In this document: positions 17,728 to 27,888 of the stretch, piece by piece
How the letters are laid out: every line of letters starts with the position of its first letter
Numbering within the stretch: the stretch's first letter is position 1
Origin: Psychrobacter sp. PL19
GTDB taxonomy: Bacteria > Pseudomonadota > Gammaproteobacteria > Pseudomonadales > Moraxellaceae
Assembly (NCBI RefSeq): GCF_017875835.1
Contig: NZ_JAGING010000001.1
Coordinates: 1,798,001-1,862,000, forward strand
Direction of reading: 5' to 3'
DNA: 64,000 nt
Notes under the pieces: model-generated
Database searches by the model: none
What the model saw: only the letters and a program-made list of their open reading frames with translations
What the model was told of the DNA's origin: nothing
Made by a program: the position numbers and the translations under genes

Positions 17728-18479
17728 GATTACAGCGTGGTTTTACTCTACTTGAATTAATGGTAGCAATGTCGATATTTGCGATGCTGGCAGTCGCTGG
17801 TTGGCAGGTATTTGACAGCGTTAATCGGGCCCGTGAGCGCGCACAATATCATGCTGACAATTTGGCAGTATTGCAATACGCCTATCTACAGCTACAGCAA
17901 GATATGGGACAGATTGTTGCCTATCAAGCACCTGATGCTCAAAACGCGAGTAATAACACTATTAATAATAGTGGTAATAACAGCGGTAATAACAGTGGTA
18001 ATAACAGTTCTAATAATGCTAATAGCAATAACGCTAGCAGTAATCAAAGTTCGGCCATCGCGGCTAAGCCACTTATGACTCTTGATGGCGAGCACGTTAG
18101 TTTTGTAAGATTTGCTGATCCTGATCCGCGGTATCAAAGTAGCATCAGTGTTCAGCGTGTTGAATATATCTTTGCTGATCAGCGTTTAATTCGCCGGCAA
18201 TACACTAGTATTCAAGGTGGTCGTGATGGTGTCAGCCTCGACAGCGTATTGCTTGACGGAGTAACTGCAGGGCGCTGGCAAGCCTACTTACCAGAAATAA
18301 GTAGCGAATTTCCTAGCACAGACAGCGGTAATAATAATAATTTTAGTATAGCACTAGGACAAATAGCCAATGATAAACCTGAGACCATCCTTTTACCTAA
18401 AGGTATTGCGCTCAATTTTACCTATCAGGATATGCCTATAACGTGGCGATGGGCACTTGCTCCGCAATCGTTACCGTAG
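17724..18479 (+). CDS. gspJ: Type II secretion minor pseudopilin GspJ
   Basis: GTG at 17724 overlaps the gspI stop (GTGA). The leader is short (MRLQRG) before FTLLELMVAMSIFAMLAVAGW, a canonical prepilin N-terminus. The soluble domain (YAYLQLQQDMGQ, VEYIF, LIRRQY) fits GspJ. An Asn/Ser/Gly-rich insert of about 30 residues (about 74-106), partly encoded by 12-base repeats, interrupts the domain and probably forms a flexible surface loop. Confidence 0.88.
   Translation: MRLQRGFTLLELMVAMSIFAMLAVAGWQVFDSVNRARERAQYHADNLAVLQYAYLQLQQDMGQIVAYQAPDAQNASNNTINNSGNNSGNNSGNNSSNNANSNNASSNQSSAIAAKPLMTLDGEHVSFVRFADPDPRYQSSISVQRVEYIFADQRLIRRQYTSIQGGRDGVSLDSVLLDGVTAGRWQAYLPEISSEFPSTDSGNNNNFSIALGQIANDKPETILLPKGIALNFTYQDMPITWRWALAPQSLP
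17970..18005 (+). repeat. Three 12-bp repeats encoding Ser-Gly-Asn-Asn in gspJ
   Basis: The unit AGYGGTAATAAC is repeated three times within a longer Asn-rich tract. It is in frame, so slippage would change loop length only. Confidence 0.8.
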
Positions 18480-18551
18480 AATAATATTATGAGCAACAAC
18501 ACCAAAAGTAGCGTTTAAAATGCGCCAACCCATTAATAAAAAGAGCCGCTT

Positions 18552-19664
18552 ATGCCCATGACACCGAACTCTCAACGCGGTGTGGCGCTATTGACTATTT
18601 TATTATTGGTCGTCAGTATTACAGTGGTCGCAGGGGCGATGCTGGCCAGTCAACAGATTGCTATTCGTCGTAGTGGCTTATTATTTAACCAAGACCAACT
18701 GCTACAAGACATTAATGCAGGACAGCAGCTGGCGGTAACGGTGATTCGTGCTGATAATAAACTCAATGATACTGATAGCGCTCAAGATATTTGGGCGCAG
18801 CCGCTACCGCCTTACACTTTAGGTAACCATACTATTGCTACTGAACTGCGTGATGAAGCCAGCCGTTTTAATATCAATAATTTATATCATGATGGGGCAG
18901 TGGATATTGCGGCTCTAGCCGTATTTCAGCGCTTATTAACCCAGTTAAACCTCGAAGCTGATATTGCGATTGCTGTGCTTGATTGGCAAGACGCGGATAG
19001 CGAGATCTATAAAGATGGTGGGGATGAGAGTGTGGTTTATGCTCAGCAGACAAGTAGTGTTGCAAATGAAACGCTACCTAACCAACCCTTAGTCAGTGTA
19101 GAGCAGCTACAAGAGATTCGCGGGGTCAGCGCTGAGGGGTTAGCAACCTTGCGCCCTTATATTACCGCTGTGCCCTATTATTTACCTATTAATGTCAATA
19201 CTGCAAGTCCTACGCTACTGGCAGCATTAATGGATGGCACTACTGCGAATCAGATGCAAGCGCTTACTGATTTGCGCGTTAAGCAGGCCATAGGGTCTAT
19301 TGATGATTTATGGCAACTGGCACCCTTGAGCGGTTTGGAGGATGAGCAGCGTCAAGCGCTTAAGCCGCTACTAGCCGTTGATAGCCAAGCGTTCATGGCG
19401 CTCATTACCGCTACAGATGACTCAAATATTGACGAGGCGAGGCAGCGCTTTGCAACTGTATTGATTAGCAAGATCAGTGCAGACAACAACATAAATAACG
19501 TTGGTAATGGTGCTATCAACAGTAATAACGATATTAACAACAGTAGCAATAACGATAATAGTAATGCAAATAGCGGCGCTAACGATAGCAGTCAGCAAAG
19601 TGACAGTCCTAAGGTTGTTAAAGTGGTCGCACAGCGCTTATGGGCATTCCGACCTAGCTTCTGA
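18552..19664 (+). CDS. gspK: Type II secretion minor pseudopilin GspK
   Basis: The 370-residue protein begins with an RGVALLTILLLVVSI prepilin-like helix lacking Glu5, which is typical of GspK. It has the large helical insertion seen in the family (LRDEASRFNINNL, LDWQDADSEIYKDGGDESVVY, VEQLQEIRGV, ITAVPYYLPINVNTA). GspK caps the pseudopilus tip with GspI and GspJ. The C-terminal region carries an Asn/Ser-rich tract (about 311-350) like that in gspJ. It starts 72 bases after gspJ. The rest of the gsp machinery is not in the window. Confidence 0.9.
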   Translation: MPMTPNSQRGVALLTILLLVVSITVVAGAMLASQQIAIRRSGLLFNQDQLLQDINAGQQLAVTVIRADNKLNDTDSAQDIWAQPLPPYTLGNHTIATELRDEASRFNINNLYHDGAVDIAALAVFQRLLTQLNLEADIAIAVLDWQDADSEIYKDGGDESVVYAQQTSSVANETLPNQPLVSVEQLQEIRGVSAEGLATLRPYITAVPYYLPINVNTASPTLLAALMDGTTANQMQALTDLRVKQAIGSIDDLWQLAPLSGLEDEQRQALKPLLAVDSQAFMALITATDDSNIDEARQRFATVLISKISADNNINNVGNGAINSNNDINNSSNNDNSNANSGANDSSQQSDSPKVVKVVAQRLWAFRPSF

Positions 19665-19685
19665 ATGACCTACCCAGTGATTATC

Positions 19686-19745
19686 TTGAGTGGTACTGGC
19701 TTGAGTGGTACTGGCTTGAGTGGTACTGGCTTGAGTGGTACTGGC
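19686..19745. repeat. Four perfect 15-bp tandem repeats
   Basis: TTGAGTGGTACTGGC occurs four times head to tail between the convergent gspK and FabR-like genes. It is non-coding and shows no hairpin. Perfect identity indicates recent expansion. Confidence 0.95.
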
Positions 19746-19824
19746 TTAATTTTTTAGGCTACAGCTGTTAGAAACCCCTTTTCAATGTACCAACTGCATA
19801 CGCCAACAAGACTAAAAATAAATG

Positions 19825-20508
19825 CTATTCATCAGTCAGTAGGGTTTCTTCGCTCGATTTCCAGTTATAAGCACCATAAAATAGCATTTGCGCTTGGCGA
19901 GTACAGTTGTGTAGCATCACATGTTTTTTGTCTTCAATTTCTGCCAAGTCGATTTCGTCATCATGATCCTCAGAATAAGTCAGCTCCAACCAATCAATAA
20001 TCCAAGAAAAGAACATATTTACCCCAGCCTCAGAGAGTAGGCGACGGTCGTAGGTATTGATGTGAGCAAAGGCTGGCTGTAGTGCTAGGTCTTCCCCCAA
20101 AATCTGACCATGCATCTTTACCAGATCGTTAATAGCTTTGCGCACTGCTTCTGAACCACCAAAACGTTCGCTGACCAAAAATTGCCAATAGTATGGCTGT
20201 TCGCTAACTGTGTACAAAAATAGCTGAATGCTCTTAGCAATTTGCCGATCAAAGCTACGTTTGCGGCCAATTTGTAGGCTATCACGTAATATAGCTAGGG
20301 TATTGCCCAATTCTTCAACCACTAATGCCTTGCCAAGCGACTCCATATCATCAAAATGACGATAAAACGCGGTCGGCACAACGCCAACCTCGCGCGTTAC
20401 TTGTCGAAGACTAATAGAGCTAAAAGACTGGCCTGTCATACATAAATCGAGCACCGCATTGAAAAATGCATGCCGAGTTTGAAGTTTTTTTTGTTCGCGA
20501 CTGCTCAT
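19825..20508 (-). CDS. TetR-family regulator, FabR/DesT-like
   Basis: The 227-residue protein resembles FabR/DesT: an N-terminal basic REQKK..TR segment, the HTH ISLRQVTREVGVVPTAFYRHFDDMESLG (about 31-59), and a C-terminal GAYNWKSSEE motif matching the AYYWYRREQE region of FabR. Members repress unsaturated fatty-acid synthesis or desaturase genes in response to acyl-CoA/ACP. No desaturase lies nearby, so regulation in trans is inferred. It is convergent with gspK. An acidic C-terminal extension (DHDDEIDLAEIED) is unusual. Confidence 0.8.
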   Translation of the reverse strand: MSSREQKKLQTRHAFFNAVLDLCMTGQSFSSISLRQVTREVGVVPTAFYRHFDDMESLGKALVVEELGNTLAILRDSLQIGRKRSFDRQIAKSIQLFLYTVSEQPYYWQFLVSERFGGSEAVRKAINDLVKMHGQILGEDLALQPAFAHINTYDRRLLSEAGVNMFFSWIIDWLELTYSEDHDDEIDLAEIEDKKHVMLHNCTRQAQMLFYGAYNWKSSEETLLTDE

Positions 20509-20634
20509 AATAGTTCAACATTACCCGGTAGATGTTTATCATACTCATTTCGCTGCCAAAATACGAATGAAATACGTAGCTGTAGCAAGTAGAGTGGTTT
20601 TTATAACTGACTTAAGCCTTGCTTCGCCCATCAT

Positions 20635-22107
20635 CTAAACCATTGTACCCCAATGGCCTTGCAACTCTTGCGCCAATCTATAAGCCTCGTGGTCGTTCAT
20701 ACTTGTAATAAAATCTAGAATATTTAAAATATTATGATAAATATTGTCTGATAGCACACGCTGGTGTTCGTCAAGATGTGGCTGTAGCAAGATTAGCAGA
20801 CGTTGTTGCTCAAACGATTTTGGCGTAGTAGCAAGGGCGGTCCATGCCAGTGGCATAAAGGCGTCGAGCAGCCGATGCAAGCATTGATTGGCCATCAGCT
20901 CCACCCGTACTTTACTTGGATGATTGAAAATTTTCTCACGTGCCAGTTGCTTGGCCTGGCTGATACCGCGTCGCACGGTAGGCTCACAATGCGTAAATAA
21001 GCTACCGGCGAGTGTCCCTGCCAGCATGGCATCTGCATTAGCAACAAAAGCATCGGTGACAGTATTGACTAGGCGCATCATTGCCCGCGCCCGTAGCGAT
21101 GCCAAACTTTGTCTAATAGACATCTGTGGCGACAGAGTGATAGTAGCAGGGCGTTCACCAATCAGCTCATAAAGGATACTGGCCACATCCGTATAACTGA
21201 GCATATTGAGGTGAATACCATCTTCTAAATCTATTAGTGCATAGCAAATATCGTCTGCTGCCTCTAATAAATAAGCCAGCGGATGACGCGCGAAACCATC
21301 ATGCTGCTCTGAACGAGGTAAGTGTAAACAAGCGGCTAACTTTTCTAACTGCACCGCTTCACTATAAAAACAGCCGAATTTTTGTAGGTTTTTTTGTACG
21401 TTAGGCGCTGGTTGTTGGTGATTACTATTACCATTGGACGTATCAATAGGGTCTTTAATATTAGTATCAACAGCAAGCTCATTACTATGAATGGCCAGCC
21501 ACGGGTACTTCATAAATGCGCCCAAGGTCGCACAGGTTAGGCGCATACCACCTACGTCGGGATGATGCTCATTGCGTACTAACAATCTAAACCCTTGAGC
21601 ATTGCCTTCATACGCCAAGAGATCCAGCTGCTCATTGGTACTAAGGTGCCGTAATACCGATTTGCGCTCGGGGTGCATAAACCAGTCGCGAATCGCATAT
21701 TCTCCAGCATGGCCAAAAGGAGGATTGCCGATATCATGCGCCAAGCAAGCCGCTTGCACGATCACGCCAACATCAGCGGGTGTGACGCCCGCCGGCAAGC
21801 CATTGGGTAATTTGTCATGCAGCTTTTCTGCTGCCATCATCCCTAATGAGCGCCCAATACAGGATACTTCTAGTGAATGAGTCAAGCGCGTATGAATGCC
21901 CAATTGATTGGTCAGGGGATGCACTTGGGTTTTTTGATTGAGCTGGCGAAATGAGTGTGAAAATACCAAGCGGTCATAGTCTTTATGAAAAGCGCTCCGA
22001 GCAGTGTCTTGTGCGGGCATTTTTTTATTACTACCCAAGCGCTGGGCGTTAAATAATCGCGCCCAATGGTCACTAGTGTTATGCGGCTTATCAAAATGAG
22101 CGCCCAT
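20635..22107 (-). CDS. dgt: Deoxyguanosinetriphosphate triphosphohydrolase
   Basis: This HD-domain dNTPase has FRQLNQKTQVHPL then HTRLTHSLEVSCIGRSLG (first metal His, about 74-80) and the HD pair in CLAHDIGNPPFGHAGE (about 119-130), with AADDICYALIDLEDG (third metal Asp, about 274). It hydrolyses dGTP to deoxyguanosine and triphosphate, affecting dNTP pools and phage DNA synthesis. The 490-residue length is normal. A Ser/Asn/Gln-rich insert (about 213-235) is lineage-specific. It is a single gene. Confidence 0.93.
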   Translation of the reverse strand: MGAHFDKPHNTSDHWARLFNAQRLGSNKKMPAQDTARSAFHKDYDRLVFSHSFRQLNQKTQVHPLTNQLGIHTRLTHSLEVSCIGRSLGMMAAEKLHDKLPNGLPAGVTPADVGVIVQAACLAHDIGNPPFGHAGEYAIRDWFMHPERKSVLRHLSTNEQLDLLAYEGNAQGFRLLVRNEHHPDVGGMRLTCATLGAFMKYPWLAIHSNELAVDTNIKDPIDTSNGNSNHQQPAPNVQKNLQKFGCFYSEAVQLEKLAACLHLPRSEQHDGFARHPLAYLLEAADDICYALIDLEDGIHLNMLSYTDVASILYELIGERPATITLSPQMSIRQSLASLRARAMMRLVNTVTDAFVANADAMLAGTLAGSLFTHCEPTVRRGISQAKQLAREKIFNHPSKVRVELMANQCLHRLLDAFMPLAWTALATTPKSFEQQRLLILLQPHLDEHQRVLSDNIYHNILNILDFITSMNDHEAYRLAQELQGHWGTMV

Positions 22108-22281
22108 AATTCATATTCCATTATTGTGGTTTTGTTAAAGTGCTACGCTGGTTTTGACTCTTTCTTCTGAGTTTTTTATACAGCTGTCATACCTACTATA
22201 GGCGGTTTACTTTAAAATGGATACCGTGTGGCCAGAAGCGATTTTTATCTAGCCTTAACGCTATACTAAAATCAGGCGCAC

Positions 22282-22306
22282 AAAAAAGCCAGCAACGAGG
22301 CTGGCT
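22282..22306 (-). terminator. Rho-independent terminator after ychF
   Basis: The arms AGCCAGC and GCTGGCT enclose a 6-base loop and are followed on the minus strand by six T. It lies 100 bases beyond the ychF stop. Confidence 0.8.
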
Positions 22307-22407
22307 GGTTAGTAATTAGATTTTAAGGCCATTTAAATAAAAAGACTGTCAATAAAAGTACTGTCAATAAAAGCAATAATAAACGCGTCGTCAAATCAGC
22401 AGGGAGC

Positions 22408-23499
22408 TTAGACGTTAAAGCGGAAATGCATCACATCGCCATCTTGTACGATATAAGTCTTGCCTTCTAGACGTGACTTACCGGCAGTAGCTGCGCCTTT
22501 TTCACCGTTATGTTCAATAAAGTCGTCATAGGCGATAACGTCGGCACGAATAAAACCGCGCTCAAAGTCAGTATGAATCACGCCAGCCGCTTGCGGAGCA
22601 GTCGCGCCAATAGCAACGGTCCAAGCACGTACTTCTTTAACCCCAGCGGTAAAGTAAGTCTGCATATCGAGTAAGTCATAACCACCACGAATGACTTGAT
22701 CAAGACCCGCTTCTTCCATATCCATAGCTTCTAAGAAGTCTTGCTTATCGGCTTCATCAAGCAGGGAAATCTCAGATTCGATTTGATTGCATAGCGCAAT
22801 GACAATAGATTCGTCGCCAGTCGCATAGTTACGTACCGCGTCAAGATACGGGTTATTCTCAAAACCATCTTCACTAACGTTGGCAATATACATAGTTGGT
22901 TTTAGGGTAATCAAACCATAGCTTCTTATGAGCTTTTTCTCATCGGCATCAAGGTTTGCGGCGCGCGCTGGCTGACCTTCAGCAAGTAATGGTTCGATTT
23001 TTTTGAATACATCAAGCATTGCTGCCGCGTCTTTATCGCCGCCTTTGGCTTTTTTAGTTAAGTTAAAAACAGCACGCTCAACGGCGTCTAAATCAGCCAG
23101 GGCTAATTCAGTATTGATAGTTTCGATATCATCAATCGGGCTGATGCGGCCATCGACGTGTACGACATTATCATCATCAAAGCAGCGTACGACATGCGCA
23201 ATAGCATCAGTTTCACGGATATTGGCTAGAAACTGGTTGCCCATGCCTTCACCTTTTGAGGCACCGGCGACTAGGCCTGCAATATCAACGAACTCCATGG
23301 TGGTCGGCAATACGCGCTCAGGCTTGACGATATCCGCCAGCTTTTTTAGGCGTAGATCGGGTACTGGCACGATACCGGTATTGGGATCTTTGGTACAAAA
23401 CGGAAAGTTTTCAGCGGCGATTCCCGCTTTGGTCAAGGCATTAAATAAGGTGGATTTACCCACATTTGGTAGGCCGACGATACCGCAGTTAAAACCCAT
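22408..23499 (-). CDS. ychF: Ribosome-associated ATPase YchF (OLA1 family)
   Basis: The 363-residue Obg-like P-loop protein starts [23 protein letters not shown] (G1). [20 protein letters not shown] is the G3 region, and NVSEDGF replaces the NKxD motif, explaining the ATP preference. A C-terminal TGS domain ends with the diagnostic [11 protein letters not shown]. It binds the ribosome and 50S subunit and is a near-universal core gene. Confidence 0.97.
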   Translation of the reverse strand: MGFNCGIVGLPNVGKSTLFNALTKAGIAAENFPFCTKDPNTGIVPVPDLRLKKLADIVKPERVLPTTMEFVDIAGLVAGASKGEGMGNQFLANIRETDAIAHVVRCFDDDNVVHVDGRISPIDDIETINTELALADLDAVERAVFNLTKKAKGGDKDAAAMLDVFKKIEPLLAEGQPARAANLDADEKKLIRSYGLITLKPTMYIANVSEDGFENNPYLDAVRNYATGDESIVIALCNQIESEISLLDEADKQDFLEAMDMEEAGLDQVIRGGYDLLDMQTYFTAGVKEVRAWTVAIGATAPQAAGVIHTDFERGFIRADVIAYDDFIEHNGEKGAATAGKSRLEGKTYIVQDGDVMHFRFNV

Positions 23500-24007
23500 A
23501 ACAGTCTCTCAATCAATTAGTATAGTGTGAAATAAATTAATATAATAGGGAATAAAAATTGGCGCTATTGTAGCAAACTTTACTCTAATATGGGGAAGGT
23601 TGTTATAGATTGCTACAATAGCCTGCTAACAATAAAATCAGCATGGTATTAACCATCAACCTTGTTAATCGTCCTGATGTCGTGCTTGTGCTTAGTTTTT
23701 TTATAACGCTGCGGTTTAACAGTAATGTTGTTTAACAGTCCTATTTTGAACTTACTAACACCAACAATTAATAGTTTTTGTGTGATTAAGTTCTTGTACA
23801 TTTTAGTAGTCAAGCTAGGTGTTTACATTATTGTGGTAAGCTATCTATAGGTCATTATCGAGCGTGCTTGCGGATGGTAGCTACATTAAAGTCAGCATTA
23901 TCCAAAATCATGACGAACCGCCGGTTACTCTTTTAAATTAGTTACTTTTTTAAACCAGTGATAATAATAAGTCGCGCTAAAAATAATATGAAAGGCAATA
24001 TTTAACA
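23500..24007. other. Divergent intergenic region, ychF/helicase
   Basis: These 508 AT-rich bases hold the upstream regions of both flanking genes. No ORF, repeat family or structured RNA was recognised. Confidence 0.4.
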
Positions 24008-26197
24008 ATGAATACCACAATTTTTGATACTCGCGATTATAGCTATCCACAAAACTTCGTTGATATGAAACCCAAGCTTGAGCGCTTATCGCAGGCGATT
24101 AAAAAGTTAGAAGCAAACTTGATTGATGCTGATTCTGAGTTATTGAGTCAAAGGCTCAGTGCTGATCTAGGCTTGACAGTAGATTATGCCCGCGAGCTAA
24201 ATCCCAATCAGCTATTAGCTGCTACCACGATTGCTAGCAAGGTACTGGTTATAGCGGGAGCGGGGTCAGGGAAGACTAAAACTTTAACCTACCGCACCAG
24301 TTATTTGGTAGAAAATGGTGTGCCGCCCAGTCAAATCTTACTATTAACCTTCACCCGAAAGGCAGCCAATGAGATTAAAAGTCGTGCCAAAACCTTGCTG
24401 GCAGGCAGCCTCCCTAATGACAATCGACCGGATGACAGTTCAAACAATAGCAAAGCGCTAAATGATATTGCTAGTGGTACTTTTCATTCGTTCTGTAACA
24501 TGCTGCTGCGCCAATATTCAGGCCTACTCGGTATTAATCCACGGTTTACTATCTTAGATACCGCGGATGCAGAAGACGCCATCGATCTTATTAATAAAGA
24601 AAAGAAGTATCCCACTCAAACCAATAAGCAGGCTTTTCCGCGTAAAAAAACCTTACAAAATATTATCTCAACTTCCAGAAACAGACGTGTCCCTATTCGT
24701 GATCTAATTGAAAGCAACTATCCTGATATCGCGATTCATATTCCGATCATTGAGCAATTGGCAATCGACTTTCATGACTATAAGCGTGCCAATCATCTGT
24801 ATGATTTTGACGATATTATCAGCCAGGTAGTGCGTCACCTAAAGACCAACGACAAATTTCGCCAGCTGCTACAAAAGACCTATCGCTACATCATGGTCGA
24901 TGAGTATCAGGATACCAACATTCCACAAAAGCAGCTGATTGATCTGATCTGCGCGCCTGCAACGGTATCGCTAATGGTGGTCGGTGATGACAATCAAAGT
25001 ATCTATGCTTTTCGCGGGGCCAATTATGAGAATATTTTATTGTTTGGCGAAACCTATCCAGAAGCCAAGCTGATTAAGTTGGAGCAAAACTACCGCAGCA
25101 CCCCAGCAGTCTTAGACTATATCAATGCTTTGTCAGAACAAATTACTTTGGGGTATCAAAAGCAGCTCTATTCTGAAGCGGCTACTAAAGGAGGGTTTGA
25201 AGGACAAAAACCTACCTTTTGCCGTCTAAGTGACGAGAGTAAAGAGGCTAAGTATATTGCTGATAACATTATCAAACTCAAATCAGAGTACGATTATGAC
25301 GATTTTGCCGTACTGTGCCGTACCTCGTTTCAGTCCAACTATGTACAGCTAGAATTTATGGAACGTAATATTCCTTTTATCGTGGTTGGCGGTATTAGAT
25401 TTATTGAAAGACGGCATATCAAGGATGTCTTGGCATTTGTCAAAGTGCTGTATAACCCTAATGATACTATTTCGTGGCATCGTATTCTAACCTTGTTTAA
25501 AGGGGTGGGGGCGGTAACTGCGACCAGACTTACCCAAGCTATCAATGCGGATAATAATTCGTTTGAGCCGCTACTTATCCCGTCATTTACCAAAAAAAGT
25601 CCGCAACTTGAGCCGTTATATACCCTGCTCAGTAAAGCTGATCAAGTAGAATCTGTTGAAGAAATTATCGAGTTGATTCTTGAGTTTTATATTCCCATTT
25701 TGAAGTTTATTGAAGACAATTGGCGTGAGCGCACAGAAGACTTTCGGGTACTTAAAAATCTAGCACAAGAACATAACAGTCTGGATAAATTTTTAGAGAA
25801 TCTGGCACTTGATCCGCCTAATGACTCGGTCAGTGCCATGGGTCAGCCTGATGATGGCAGTAGTGAAGATAGGGACAAAGTAACCATCTCGACCATTCAT
25901 AGTGCCAAAGGACTGGAGTGGCCGATAGTATTTGTAAACTCGTTAGTGGATGGCATGACGCCGCACTACCGATCTTTAGCTAATTTTGAAGAGTTAGAAG
26001 AGGAGCGTAAGTTGTTTTACGTCGCTTGCAGCCGCGCTAAGACTAGATTATATTTGACCGCGCCTGATTACTTTTCTAGCTACTCAGGTTACTTTGATAA
26101 GGTATCTAGATTTATCGCTGAGTTGCCTGCTGATAAAGTGATGGTCGAAAAAGCAAAAAACTCCATGGAAGAAAGTGATGATCCAGTGTGGTGGTGA
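24008..26197 (+). CDS. UvrD/Rep-family ATP-dependent DNA helicase
   Basis: This 729-residue SF1A helicase has an N-terminal extension of about 65 residues before the Q-motif LNPNQLLAA. Motif I is AGAGSGKTKT (about 82-91), Ia FTRKAANEI, II DEYQDTN (about 298), III GDDNQSIYAFRGA (about 326), IV ENYRSTP (about 359), V STIHSAKGLEW (about 629) and VI FYVACSRAKTRL (about 673). It differs from canonical UvrD and Rep in its short spacing and lack of the long C-terminal tail. The role is probably DNA repair or replication restart. No operon partner is seen. Confidence 0.9.
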   Translation: MNTTIFDTRDYSYPQNFVDMKPKLERLSQAIKKLEANLIDADSELLSQRLSADLGLTVDYARELNPNQLLAATTIASKVLVIAGAGSGKTKTLTYRTSYLVENGVPPSQILLLTFTRKAANEIKSRAKTLLAGSLPNDNRPDDSSNNSKALNDIASGTFHSFCNMLLRQYSGLLGINPRFTILDTADAEDAIDLINKEKKYPTQTNKQAFPRKKTLQNIISTSRNRRVPIRDLIESNYPDIAIHIPIIEQLAIDFHDYKRANHLYDFDDIISQVVRHLKTNDKFRQLLQKTYRYIMVDEYQDTNIPQKQLIDLICAPATVSLMVVGDDNQSIYAFRGANYENILLFGETYPEAKLIKLEQNYRSTPAVLDYINALSEQITLGYQKQLYSEAATKGGFEGQKPTFCRLSDESKEAKYIADNIIKLKSEYDYDDFAVLCRTSFQSNYVQLEFMERNIPFIVVGGIRFIERRHIKDVLAFVKVLYNPNDTISWHRILTLFKGVGAVTATRLTQAINADNNSFEPLLIPSFTKKSPQLEPLYTLLSKADQVESVEEIIELILEFYIPILKFIEDNWRERTEDFRVLKNLAQEHNSLDKFLENLALDPPNDSVSAMGQPDDGSSEDRDKVTISTIHSAKGLEWPIVFVNSLVDGMTPHYRSLANFEELEEERKLFYVACSRAKTRLYLTAPDYFSSYSGYFDKVSRFIAELPADKVMVEKAKNSMEESDDPVWW

Positions 26198-26568
26198 GTA
26201 ACTAGTCTGTGCGTGATCGCTAGTAAGTGTACATTACGCTCGATATAGAAAGATATAAAATTGAGGAAGCGTAGGCGTGTAAGGTGGAATGTGATTTATT
26301 GCAGGCAATATAGAACCATCCTTTAAAATAAATCAGCAACTTAAAGCAAAACCAGATCATTGTTAAGCGGTTTGGTCTTGCGTTACGGTATGGCTATCAA
26401 ATGTAATTTTCTACACTATTCCTTCTAATTTCCTTTCATGAATTTATCATAAATAAAAGTAATGGATAACAAAAAAATCTGTTAGATAGTAGTTTAATAT
26501 TTGTCATAATGGCGTTACTATGGCCTTAATATTCAAGGTTCTATATCCATATCAAAAAAGGTTATGCT
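26198..26568. other. Intergenic region upstream of the FAD oxidoreductase
   Basis: These 371 bases are AT-rich toward the right and contain the promoter region of the downstream gene. No ORF or recognised regulatory motif was found. Confidence 0.35.
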
Positions 26569-27816
26569 ATGCGCTACGAAGCTATTGTTATTGGTGCGGG
26601 TATGGTCGGTACATCGACTGCTTGGCATCTACAAAAAAACAACTCCAAAGTTCTACTGCTAGACAGAAAGCTACCGGGACTCGAGACCTCATACGGTAAT
26701 GCGGGATTGATCCAGCGCGAAGCCATTCATACCCATCCTTTTCCTCGACAGCTAACAGAATTGGTTAGAGTCATGCCCAATCGTGGTACTGATATTCGTT
26801 ATCGAATACCAGCTATTCTACGTTATCATCAAGCGCTACTACAGTATTGGAAGTATTCTACGCCAGCCTCGGTCAAAAAAATAGAAGCAGAGTGGCAGAC
26901 CCTGATTGCGCATTGTACTAGCGAGCATCAGACTATGATTACCGCTTCAAACGCCGATGAGCTGATTAGACGTGATGGCTGGCTGCAACTACATCGTTCT
27001 GAAGAAACTCTGAAAACGGCTGCCGCTGCCGCTATTAGTGATCGCGAGCAAGGGGTCGAACATAAAGTATTGACCATTGCTGAATTAAAAGTGATTGAGC
27101 CTAATGCTAATTTTGATGGTTTTGTTGGCGCAATTCACTGGCTAAACTCATGGCAAGTATCCAACCCAAGTGCCTTGGTCAAAGCGTATGCTAAGAGCTT
27201 TCAAGAGATGGGCGGTGAGATAAAAGAAAGCAATGTGAAAGCGATTACTCCTGATGGAGATGGTTGGAAAGTAATCACCGATAGTGACACTTACTATAGC
27301 GATGATTTGGTTATAGCTGCTGGACCTTGGTCTAACGAGTTAATCAAACCGTTAGGATATGACCTGCCACTATTTCCAATGCGCGGTTATCATCAGCACT
27401 TTAAAATTACCGGCAAAAACACTATCAATCACAGTATGTTTGACATGGATAAAGGCTTTGTCATGGGGCCAATGCAGCAAGGTATCCGCATTACTACCGG
27501 TGCTGAGATGACTACCATGGATGCGCCAAAGAATTTCGGACAGCTAAAAACTGTACTGAAGCTCGCCAAAAAAATATTACCATTAGAGGAAGCAGTAGAA
27601 TCTGAAGCATGGGCAGGATCACGTCCATGTATGCCAGATATGAAGCCGGTCATTGGCCCAGCTGGCAAGCATGACAAATTATGGTTTGCCTTTGGTCACA
27701 GCCATCAAGGCTTTACCTTAGGGCCGATTACTGGGCGTCTGGTTGAAGAGCTGATTCATAATAAGCCATCAACGGTCGATGTTGCACCATTTAACGCCCA
27801 GCGTTTTTCTAAATAA
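26569..27816 (+). CDS. FAD-dependent D-amino-acid dehydrogenase/oxidase-like protein (DadA/DAO family)
   Basis: The N-terminal Rossmann motif VIGAGMVGTSTAWHL (6-20) and LLLDRK bind FAD. SYGNAGLIQ (about 43) and the C-terminal FAFGHSHQGFTLGPITGRL (about 376) are DadA/DAO signatures. The 415-residue length suits DadA-type dehydrogenases, which oxidise amino acids to imino acids and pass electrons to the respiratory chain. A RidA-family gene follows by 72 bases, which would hydrolyse the imine product; this supports an amino-acid or amine substrate. The exact substrate cannot be told. Confidence 0.85.
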   Translation: MRYEAIVIGAGMVGTSTAWHLQKNNSKVLLLDRKLPGLETSYGNAGLIQREAIHTHPFPRQLTELVRVMPNRGTDIRYRIPAILRYHQALLQYWKYSTPASVKKIEAEWQTLIAHCTSEHQTMITASNADELIRRDGWLQLHRSEETLKTAAAAAISDREQGVEHKVLTIAELKVIEPNANFDGFVGAIHWLNSWQVSNPSALVKAYAKSFQEMGGEIKESNVKAITPDGDGWKVITDSDTYYSDDLVIAAGPWSNELIKPLGYDLPLFPMRGYHQHFKITGKNTINHSMFDMDKGFVMGPMQQGIRITTGAEMTTMDAPKNFGQLKTVLKLAKKILPLEEAVESEAWAGSRPCMPDMKPVIGPAGKHDKLWFAFGHSHQGFTLGPITGRLVEELIHNKPSTVDVAPFNAQRFSK

Positions 27817-27888
27817 GCGGTTACTTATTTAAACTTTTAATACCTAAACGTTAATACAGTAACGCCAAAATAATAAGGACAAACCGTA

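Noticed and set aside
17892..18137. Minus-strand ORF rich in Ile/Thr/Val opposite the gspJ insert
   Set aside because: An antisense reading of the Asn-rich codon repeat; shadow ORF.
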